Notes under the pieces: generated by a model
What the model was told of the DNA's origin: nothing
Seen by the model: only the letters and a program-made list of their open reading frames with translations
The model's database searches: none
Position numbers and translations under genes: made by a program
Shown: positions 1 to 5,086 of the stretch, one piece after another
Layout of the letters: each line of letters starts with the position of its first letter
Position numbering within the stretch: the stretch's first letter is position 1
NCBI GenBank assembly: GCA_964537955.1
Contig: CAZICY010000081.1
Span: 1-5,086, forward strand
Reading direction: 5' to 3'
Length of the DNA: 5,086 bases
Source: Mxb001 sp964537955
GTDB taxonomy: Bacteria; Actinomycetota; Actinomycetes; S36-B12

Positions 1-782
1 CGGGAGGCAATCTCGCGGAGCTCTTCGCCCACTACTACGACTCGGTCCCCGAGGGTGTGATCAATGATCGTTGGATCGAGCCCAGCGGGAGGCGCAACAT
101 CGTCACCGACGCCCTGACGCAGGCCGCCGGCGACCTCATCCAGCTGCTGTGGAAGCACATCCCGGAGGAAGACAAGAAGCTCACCTTCCCCGGGGCGCAC
201 TGGTATGACTTCAACACCCCTGAATACGCCGTATTCGACACCGTGCAGACCAAGAAGTGGGAAGCCACGCGCGGTGTGGGCCACTCCTTCGGAGCCAACC
301 GCAACGAACGCCCTCAGGACATCGTCACGGCAACCGAACTCGTGCACATGCTCGTGGACGTCGTCTCCAAGAACGGCAACCTCCTCATCGGCATCGGTCC
401 GGACGAGCACGGACGGATCGTCGCTGAGCAGCAGGCGCCCCTGCACGGGTTGGGTGCGTGGATGAAGGCCAACGGCAAGGTGATCCGCGGCTCGCGCCCC
501 TGGGTGCAGCCCGCCACGGAGACCACCGACGGCACCGCCGTCCGCTTCGTGCAGCACGAGGGCGACGTCCACGCGATCCTGCTCGGGCTGCCCGGCTCGC
601 GCGTCTTCGGGCTGCGCGGGGTCGATGGACGCTCGGTCGATGCGGCTCACATCGTCGGCAGCCGCGCGGAGGTCGGGGTGGGCGAGCGCGACGGCATGGT
701 GGAGATCACCCTCCCGGAGCGTGTCCCCGTCGAACCCGCCTACGCACTGCATCTGGGCCCCGGAGCCCGCTGGAGTGGCTAG
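1..782 (+). CDS. Alpha-L-fucosidase, GH29 family (C-terminal part, 5' end outside window)
   Basis: The reading frame is open from the left edge (first full codon at base 3) to TAG at 780-782, giving the last 259 residues. Members of glycoside hydrolase family 29 release terminal L-fucose from glycans with retention of configuration. Visible family landmarks are NDRW (fragment residues 21-24), TPEY followed by KKWEATRGVGHSFG, the NRNE motif whose Glu (bases 306-308) lies where the variable acid/base Glu is expected in several GH29 enzymes, the ELVHMLVDVVSKNGNLL helix, the IGP turn, and GSRPW, which closes the catalytic barrel. About 90 residues after that match the usual C-terminal beta-sandwich domain. 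The catalytic nucleophile Asp and any signal peptide lie upstream of the window, so cell location is unknown. Roughly 35-40 residues with helical character separate NDRW from TPEY. The stop overlaps the start of the downstream hydrolase, which indicates co-transcription. Family assignment is firm; natural substrate linkage is not known. Confidence 0.95.
   Translation, partial: GGNLAELFAHYYDSVPEGVINDRWIEPSGRRNIVTDALTQAAGDLIQLLWKHIPEEDKKLTFPGAHWYDFNTPEYAVFDTVQTKKWEATRGVGHSFGANRNERPQDIVTATELVHMLVDVVSKNGNLLIGIGPDEHGRIVAEQQAPLHGLGAWMKANGKVIRGSRPWVQPATETTDGTAVRFVQHEGDVHAILLGLPGSRVFGLRGVDGRSVDAAHIVGSRAEVGVGERDGMVEITLPERVPVEPAYALHLGPGARWSG
762..765 (+). promoter_or_regulatory. Ribosome binding site for the alpha/beta-hydrolase
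   Basis: GGAG, 9 bases before the GTG at 775, lies inside the last codons of the fucosidase. It is the main support for starting the hydrolase at 775 rather than at codons further upstream. Its position in the preceding gene suggests translational coupling. Confidence 0.6.
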
Positions 783-1647
783 CCGCGCGGCCGTCATCGT
801 GTCTGGAGGCGGCTCGATCAGCCCCTTCACGACGCCGGATGCCGCATGCGCCGCGGGACTGGCAGCGGGTGGCACCGACACCGCCCTTCGGGCTGCTCTG
901 CTGGAGGCGGGCATCGCGACCTTCACGGCGCCCGTCACCATCGGCAGCGGTGTCGCGGCCGAAGATTGGGGCTGGAGCGGCTTCGCTGACCCGCCAGCCG
1001 TCTTGCCTGCCGCGATGACGGTGGATTCCGTCGGGGATGTGGAGGATTCCGCGGCATGCCTGGCGCAATTCCTCGTGCATCTATCCGGGGAGTACGGCGT
1101 ACGCGAGGTGGACCTCGTAGGACATTCGCTCGGTGGAGTCTTCGCTCGTTCGGCACACATGCAACTGTGCGCGGCCGACGCCCCTGTCGAGGTCGTGTCG
1201 CTCACGTCAATCGGGACGCCATGGCTGGGCAGTTTCGTGCGCCACTACGACCGCGAGTCGATGCCGATGCCCGAACCGGCGGCCTCCTACGCCGCGAGGG
1301 TCATGGGGCACATGCGGCAGGGCGGCCGGCTGGTGGCACCTGCTGAGCAACCGCCGCTGTGGTCCACTGGCAAAGAGCACGGGCTGGATGGTCTCGCGCT
1401 CACGCGCATCGCCGGCACGTATTTCACCGGCGAGGGCGACCCCTATCCGCATGACGGCATGGCGAGTCGCGCCAGTGTCTTCGCGGTGGGTGATGATCCC
1501 GTCGTCTTCCCGGCTGCTACCTGCCACGAGGTGCCGAGCGTGCACAGCATTTACTTCGCGCGAGTGATGGAGATCCCGTGGGAGCGCAGCATCACGTGGG
1601 ACCCGCGCGTTATGGAACTCGTCGTGCAGGTTATTGCTCGGGCCTAG
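775..1647 (+). CDS. Alpha/beta-hydrolase, esterase/lipase-like
   Basis: A 290-residue protein of the alpha/beta-hydrolase fold. The nucleophile elbow GHSLGG puts the catalytic Ser at residue 118. Asp227 in HDGMASRAS matches the DG-x-x-x-x-S acid turn found in lipases of this fold, and His257 in PSVHS is the likely triad base. A glycine run near residues 11-13 (SGGGS) could supply the oxyanion hole. No signal peptide or membrane segment is seen, so it is probably cytoplasmic. The GTG at 775 was chosen because a GGAG lies 9 bases upstream, it gives a sensible first beta strand (AAVIVSGGG), and it overlaps the fucosidase stop by only 8 bases; the frame stays open to 625 but that part is fucosidase coding. 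The substrate cannot be told: an acyl ester of a sugar or a lipid is possible. Its 3' end overlaps the convergent oxygenase gene by 17 bases. Confidence 0.85.
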   Translation: MASRAAVIVSGGGSISPFTTPDAACAAGLAAGGTDTALRAALLEAGIATFTAPVTIGSGVAAEDWGWSGFADPPAVLPAAMTVDSVGDVEDSAACLAQFLVHLSGEYGVREVDLVGHSLGGVFARSAHMQLCAADAPVEVVSLTSIGTPWLGSFVRHYDRESMPMPEPAASYAARVMGHMRQGGRLVAPAEQPPLWSTGKEHGLDGLALTRIAGTYFTGEGDPYPHDGMASRASVFAVGDDPVVFPAATCHEVPSVHSIYFARVMEIPWERSITWDPRVMELVVQVIARA

Positions 1648-2533
1648 GGACGTCGGGGGTCCGCGAAGGGAAGGTCCCGATTTTCGCGATGTCGTAGCCC
1701 TGCGGGTAGGTGCGCAGCTTCATCATGTCGAGGGGCGACCGGGATTCACGGCGTGCCGGCATGCGCGCGACGACCAGCCTGCGCAATCCGAGCGCGGCCT
1801 GCACTACCGCGGATGTGGCGGCCGGCGGATCGTCGTAGCCCAGCGCGCGGCGCAGGTGCGGATCGAGCAGCGAGCAGAGGACAGACAGGATGAGAGGACG
1901 CAGGAAGGCGGGGAGGTATGACGCAAGGAGGCCGAGCGTGGCGTCGGCGATGGCACGCCCGCCCTCGCTGAAGCCGAACCTGTCTCGTTCGTAGGTGTCG
2001 AAGTAGTCGGCGAAACCTGCGTAGTCGTTGGGAATGTCGCGGATACCCATGAGTTGGCCCATGCGCTGCCAGTAGCGCACCATTGAGAGCACCTCGGCGT
2101 CCGTGAGCCGCCGATAGCCATATCGATCGACCCAGCGTCGCGCCGTCACGACAAAAGTGGTCAGGACGTACAGCATCTGATCTTGGGGGATGTCGTATGC
2201 ACCATGCATCTGGTTCATGCGACGAATGGCTGTCAGGTCCTTGCTGTCGCCCTCGACGTAGTGACCGGCTTCGACGAGCACGATGGCCGTGTCGTCGAAG
2301 CGCTTCTCCGTCGCGTCGATGAGCGCACGAGTCTCGGCGAGCAACTCTGCGATCTCTGGCACAGCGTAGGTGCGGAAGAACGACAGCTCGGTCGCACGCT
2401 GAATCTCCCAGGGGAATTCGTGGCCGGCCACCCACCGGAAGATCTCGGCCCAGTCGGTCTCGGGATCGCGCTGCGCGACCTCTCGCTGCCAGTGGTCGCG
2501 AGGCAGCGGGCGGCGCAGGCGGGGGATTCTCAC
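1631..2533 (-). CDS. MpaB-like oxygenase (DUF2236 family)
   Basis: A 300-residue protein matching the DUF2236 / 'ER-bound oxygenase MpaB' family, which includes fungal MpaB (oxidative cleavage of a prenyl-chain double bond in mycophenolic acid synthesis) and is related to the latex-clearing haem oxygenase Lcp. Recognisable blocks are FPWEIQRATELSFFRTYAVP (residues 40-59), RRMNQMHGAY with His110 as a candidate haem ligand, DQMLYVLTTFVVTARRWVDR (118-137), YGYRRLTDAEV, and MGIRDIPNDY (162-171), followed by DTYE. A hydrophobic stretch at about 199-223 (LLASYLPAFLRPLILSVLC) could bind a membrane or line a lipid pocket; no signal peptide is present. Translation starts at GTG, with only a weak GAG 11 bases upstream. 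It follows the acyl-CoA ligase by 18 bases in the same reading frame, so it is probably the last gene of the operon. Bacterial members are mostly uncharacterised, so the substrate and even haem content are inference. Confidence 0.88.
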   Translation of the reverse strand: MRIPRLRRPLPRDHWQREVAQRDPETDWAEIFRWVAGHEFPWEIQRATELSFFRTYAVPEIAELLAETRALIDATEKRFDDTAIVLVEAGHYVEGDSKDLTAIRRMNQMHGAYDIPQDQMLYVLTTFVVTARRWVDRYGYRRLTDAEVLSMVRYWQRMGQLMGIRDIPNDYAGFADYFDTYERDRFGFSEGGRAIADATLGLLASYLPAFLRPLILSVLCSLLDPHLRRALGYDDPPAATSAVVQAALGLRRLVVARMPARRESRSPLDMMKLRTYPQGYDIAKIGTFPSRTPDVPRPEQ

Positions 2534-2546
2534 GGGGACAGTTTCT

Positions 2547-2559
2547 CGCCCTTAGGGCG
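2547..2559. repeat. Small perfect inverted repeat around the ligase stop codon
   Basis: CGCCC-TTA-GGGCG on the plus strand, read as CGCCC-TAA-GGGCG in the mRNA: a 5-base all-GC stem whose 3-base loop is exactly the TAA stop of the acyl-CoA ligase. It lies 13 bases before the oxygenase GTG and has no T-run after it, so it is not a standard intrinsic terminator. It could influence translation of the oxygenase by pairing the only purine-rich bases near its start, or it could be chance in GC-rich DNA. Confidence 0.4.
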
Positions 2560-4084
2560 CCGTGTGGCGCGCGGCCTGGATCTGCTCGCGCAACTCCCGC
2601 TTGAGCACCTTGCCGGACGCATTGCGCGGCAGTGTGTCCACGACCTCCACGGCGCGAGGGCACTTGAATCCGGCGAGGTGCCCGCGGGCATAGGTGATGA
2701 GCTGCTCGGGTTCAATCCGTTCGCCGGGGGCCGGACTCACGACGGCCAGCACCGACTCCCCCATGACCGGATCCGGTACGCCGATCACAGCGACTTCGGC
2801 CACTGAGGGGTGCTTGGCGAGAACGGCCTCGACTTCGGGGCTGAAGACGTTCTCGCCTCCGGTGATGATGAGATCCTTGAGCCGGTCGACGATGTAGACG
2901 AAGCCGTCCTCATCGATGCGCCCCAAGTCGCCGGTACGAACCCAGTCCCCGGAGACGATCACGCGGGCTGTCGACTCGGGCTGCCCGAGATATCCGATCA
3001 TGCGCTTGGCCGAGCGGAACCACAGTTCGCCCACCGCCCCGGGTTCGACGTCGGTCAGGCTGGTGGGATCGACGACGCGAATGTCAACTCCCTCGATCAG
3101 TTGGCCGGCCGAATCCAGGCGCTCGGGGTGAGCGCGATCGCGATGAGCGACGTTGGTGAGCGCGGTGACGGCGCCGCACAGCTCGGTCATGCCGTAGACC
3201 TGCTCGAACTCGGTGTCAGGCATCGCGGCGAGCGCGGCCTCAAGGATCGGACGCGGGCAGGGAGATCCGCCGTAGGCCAGGCGCGATAGCGATGCCAAGG
3301 CAGAGCGGCTGCGGGGCCCGTCGTCGAGCATGCGCGCCATGACGGCCGGGACCAGGAAGGTACGCGTGCAGCCGTCCTCGATGGCCGAAAGGATGCTCGA
3401 GGGCGAAGCTTCGGCCAGGATCGTCAGCGGCACGCCGCGCAGGAGCGACGCGAGCGCGGAGCCCACGCCGCCGATGTGGAAGAGCGGCATCGTGACGAGG
3501 ACGCGCTCACCCGGCTGCGTTTCGGCGACGATCGCCGCCACCTCGGAATTGGCGACGATCCCCCGATGGCTGAACATCGCGCCCTTGGCCGGCCCGGTGG
3601 TCCCCGACGTGTAGATGACGAGGACCGTGTCGTCCGGATTGGTGTCCTGCGACGTATCCATGGGCTCCGACCCAGCGATCCATGACTCGTACTCCTCGTC
3701 GAGATGCACGATTCGCTCGATCGACGCCGTTGCTCGGCGGATGGTCGGTTCGCGCTCGGCGAAGGCCTCACCGAGCATCACGATGCGAGGACAGCAGTCG
3801 GCGAGGATGTATGACAGCTCCTCGTCCTTCAAACGCCAATTCGGCACCACGGTCGCCGCTCCGAGCGCCCCCGCCGCGAGGATCACGTCGAGGACAGCGA
3901 TGTGGTTGCGGTCGATGACCGCGACCCGATCCCCGCGGCCGATGCCGGCCGCGAACAGTGCACCGGTCAGTCGGTGGACGCGCTCCCGCCACTGCGACCA
4001 CGTGAGCCGCAGTTCACCGAACACGACGGCTTCGTCGTCGGGCTGTTCGCCGGCCACCCGGGCCAGGCCATCGCTCAGGAGCAT
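2552..4084 (-). CDS. Acyl-CoA ligase, class I adenylate-forming (FadD-like)
   Basis: A 510-residue ATP-dependent enzyme of the AMP-binding superfamily, which forms an acyl-adenylate from a carboxylic acid and passes the acyl group to CoA. All core motifs are present (numbered from the ATG): the phosphate loop YTSGTTGPAKGAMFSH (158-173), PLFHIGG, YGMTE (297-301), DWVRTGD with the ribose-binding Asp386, the hinge region DRLKD (400-404), GGENVFSPEVE (409-419) and the C-terminal catalytic Lys492 in NASGKVLKRE. Length and motif order are those of fatty- or aryl-acid CoA ligases; there is no carrier-protein or other NRPS domain. The substrate cannot be read from the sequence. ATG at 4084 is preferred because GAGGG lies 8 bases upstream; an in-frame GTG at 4105 would add seven residues but has no good ribosome site. 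Gene order places it between the secreted phosphatase and the oxygenase in one transcript, and a product of that oxygenase is a reasonable guess for its acid. Confidence 0.92.
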   Translation of the reverse strand: MLLSDGLARVAGEQPDDEAVVFGELRLTWSQWRERVHRLTGALFAAGIGRGDRVAVIDRNHIAVLDVILAAGALGAATVVPNWRLKDEELSYILADCCPRIVMLGEAFAEREPTIRRATASIERIVHLDEEYESWIAGSEPMDTSQDTNPDDTVLVIYTSGTTGPAKGAMFSHRGIVANSEVAAIVAETQPGERVLVTMPLFHIGGVGSALASLLRGVPLTILAEASPSSILSAIEDGCTRTFLVPAVMARMLDDGPRSRSALASLSRLAYGGSPCPRPILEAALAAMPDTEFEQVYGMTELCGAVTALTNVAHRDRAHPERLDSAGQLIEGVDIRVVDPTSLTDVEPGAVGELWFRSAKRMIGYLGQPESTARVIVSGDWVRTGDLGRIDEDGFVYIVDRLKDLIITGGENVFSPEVEAVLAKHPSVAEVAVIGVPDPVMGESVLAVVSPAPGERIEPEQLITYARGHLAGFKCPRAVEVVDTLPRNASGKVLKRELREQIQAARHTAP

Positions 4085-4092
4085 TGCATCAT

Positions 4093-4097
4093 CCCTC
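4093..4097 (-). promoter_or_regulatory. Ribosome binding site deciding the ligase start
   Basis: GAGGG on the minus strand, 8 bases before the ATG at 4084. The competing GTG at 4105 has only TAGG overlapping the phosphatase stop region ahead of it. This favours the shorter 510-residue product. Confidence 0.6.
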
Positions 4098-4110
4098 GAA
4101 GCCACGCGGC

Positions 4111-4887
4111 CTAGTGGATGTAGTACATGGTGTTGGGCAAGAGGAACCCGCGCTTGAGGTGGCCGTAGGACATGTCGCTCACCTGGTCACCGACGCTGGC
4201 CACGATGGTGAAGCCGTCTCGCTTCAGGCTCTCGCGGGCGATCGCCTTGTACTCCCCGGCGCTGAGATCGGCTGCCTTGTCTCCGCGCATGATGTAGCGG
4301 TCCCATCCGTTGATGCCGCGAGCGTTGAGGCACGACACCATTGCCGCTTTCGTATCGCGATCTCCCGAGCTCACCAGCGCAATGCTCACGCCGAGCTTCT
4401 TGAGCCGATTGAAGAGGTCGCGCGTCTGTGGGATCGATGAATAGCCACAGGAGTCGACGTACTCGGTCCATGTCGTGGGGTTGAAGGTGAACTGGGGATC
4501 CTGGGCGAGCGAGTAGGTGTAACTGTTGAGCAGGGTCTCGTCGACGTCGAAGACGACCATGGCCTTGCACCCGCGGACGGCGGTGGGGGTGGTGCCGCAC
4601 TGCTCGCGCGTCCAGTCGCGCACGTAACGCCATGCGGCCAGGGCGACGTCCGAGCGATCGCGCTGGATGGCCTTCCCCGTGTAGTAGGCCTCTACCTGCG
4701 GCGCCATGTAGGAGCCGACGTTGTACGTCGACTCGGCGATCGGCGGGAGGTTCTGGCCGGAGCCGATGATGGTGCGCCCGGCAACCGCGGGGCCCGGGTT
4801 GACCGGGAAGGCCGCCGCCTGCGCCGCCGCGGGAGAGACAAGGGCGAGTGAGATCCCGAGTCCCACGACCCAGTGCGCGGCCCTCAT
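4111..4887 (-). CDS. Secreted acid phosphatase, HAD superfamily (subfamily IIIB-type)
   Basis: A 258-residue HAD-fold phosphatase that would hydrolyse phosphomonoesters outside the cytoplasm. The N-terminus is a signal peptide: short charged start, hydrophobic core WVVGLGISLALV, then SPAAAQAAA with likely cleavage after Ala26; no lipobox Cys is present. HAD motifs are complete: motif I DVDET with nucleophile Asp114 and acid/base Asp116, motif II Ser173/Ser174 in LVSSGD, motif III Lys214 in GEYK, and motif IV GDQVSD (Asp234, Asp238) for Mg2+ binding. The mature part has four cysteines (97, 107, 147, 186), an even number that could form disulfides. The C-terminal PNTMYYIH resembles the end of plant-type and bacterial acid phosphatases of this subfamily. 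ATG at 4887 is chosen over an in-frame upstream start at 4956 because it has GGAG 5 bases ahead, begins the signal peptide properly, and overlaps the reductase stop as ATGA. Physiological substrate unknown. Confidence 0.92.
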   Translation of the reverse strand: MRAAHWVVGLGISLALVSPAAAQAAAFPVNPGPAVAGRTIIGSGQNLPPIAESTYNVGSYMAPQVEAYYTGKAIQRDRSDVALAAWRYVRDWTREQCGTTPTAVRGCKAMVVFDVDETLLNSYTYSLAQDPQFTFNPTTWTEYVDSCGYSSIPQTRDLFNRLKKLGVSIALVSSGDRDTKAAMVSCLNARGINGWDRYIMRGDKAADLSAGEYKAIARESLKRDGFTIVASVGDQVSDMSYGHLKRGFLLPNTMYYIH

Positions 4888-5086
4888 GTCATCTCCGGTG
4901 CGGTCTCGAGCTCCTTCATCGCCGCCGCATCGAGAGTGACGAGCGCGGCGTCGCAATTCTCGCGGAGGTGATCGAGTGACCCGGTGCCGGGAATCGGGAG
5001 CATCACCGGGGAGCGCTGGAGGAGCCAGGCGAGTGCCACCTGGCTGGGCGTGCAGTCGTGGCTCGAGGCGATGTGGGCGAGTGGAC
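4884..5086 (-). CDS. Aldo/keto reductase (C-terminal part, 5' end outside window)
   Basis: Reading the minus strand from the right edge (first full codon at 5084) gives 66 residues ending in TGA at 4886-4884. They match the C-terminal end of the aldo/keto reductase family, NAD(P)H-dependent (beta/alpha)8-barrel enzymes that reduce aldehydes and ketones. Diagnostic parts are TPSQVALAWLLQ (a helix typical of the family), then LPIPGTGSLDHLREN, the loop and helix that bind the 2'-phosphate/adenine end of NADPH, then AALVTLDAAAMKELE. The catalytic Asp-Tyr-Lys-His residues lie outside the window, so activity cannot be confirmed. The stop overlaps the phosphatase ATG in an ATGA, making it an upstream member of the same operon. 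Family is clear; substrate is not. Confidence 0.9.
   Translation of the reverse strand, partial: PLAHIASSHDCTPSQVALAWLLQRSPVMLPIPGTGSLDHLRENCDAALVTLDAAAMKELETAPEMT
4893..4896 (-). promoter_or_regulatory. Ribosome binding site for the acid phosphatase
   Basis: GGAG on the minus strand, 5 bases before the ATG at 4887 and inside the last codons of the aldo/keto reductase. It supports the 4887 start and translational coupling to the reductase. Confidence 0.6.

Noticed and set aside
625..774. N-terminal extension of the hydrolase reading frame
   Set aside because: This stretch codes the fucosidase C-terminal domain; a GTG at 775 with GGAG ahead gives a normal hydrolase start.
1645..1665. Possible bidirectional terminator at the convergent junction
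   Set aside because: Only a 4-base GGAC/GTCC pairing with no T-run; it is also inside the oxygenase coding sequence.
1746..2663. 305-codon minus-strand open frame overlapping the oxygenase gene
   Set aside because: It is a frame-shifted shadow, very rich in Arg, Ala, Pro and His, with no recognisable motif, while the overlapping frame gives clear MpaB-family blocks.
4085..4105. GTG at 4105 as the ligase start
   Set aside because: Possible, but it lacks a good ribosome site while ATG 4084 has GAGGG at 8 bases; kept as an alternative only.
4084..4440. Plus-strand open frame opposite the acid phosphatase
   Set aside because: Antisense shadow of a gene with intact HAD motifs; no family features or ribosome site of its own.
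4888..4956. Upstream 23-codon extension of the acid phosphatase
   Set aside because: It would put a charged Arg-rich segment before the signal peptide and overlap the reductase end; ATG 4887 has a good ribosome site and an ATGA overlap.

Overview
The window is gene-dense, GC-rich bacterial DNA with strong G/C preference at third codon positions, GTG as well as ATG starts, and genes packed with overlaps or gaps under 30 bases. The style and the gene content (an actinobacterial-looking GH29 fucosidase, a FadD-like acyl-CoA ligase next to an MpaB/DUF2236 oxygenase) suggest a high-GC actinomycete. The genus cannot be read from the sequence, and no RNA gene, mobile element, CRISPR array or origin is visible.

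Layout. Left third, plus strand: the C-terminal 259 codons of an alpha-L-fucosidase (GH29), cut by the window edge, overlap by 8 bases a 290-residue alpha/beta-hydrolase with a Ser118-Asp227-His257 type triad. Right two thirds, minus strand, in transcription order: the C-terminal end of an aldo/keto reductase, a secreted HAD subfamily IIIB-type acid phosphatase, a class I adenylate-forming acyl-CoA ligase, and an MpaB/DUF2236-family oxygenase. The reductase and phosphatase share an ATGA overlap, the phosphatase and ligase are 26 bases apart (or 5 with the alternative start), and the ligase and oxygenase are 18 bases apart. These four genes look like one operon. The two gene groups converge, and the hydrolase and oxygenase reading frames overlap tail to tail by 17 bases, so there is no room for a normal intergenic terminator.

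How the genes could work together. The plus-strand pair joins a glycan-trimming enzyme with a serine esterase/lipase-like protein. In the minus-strand group, a plausible but unproven idea is lipid or isoprenoid processing: an oxygenase of the family that cleaves C=C bonds in prenyl chains, a ligase that could convert a resulting acid to its CoA thioester, and a reductase that could handle an aldehyde. The exported phosphatase does not fit that picture easily. The most distinctive local details are the in-frame ligase-oxygenase junction, separated by a single TAA that sits in the loop of a small perfect inverted repeat, and the convergent coding overlap. All protein families here are known; no clearly novel system is visible.
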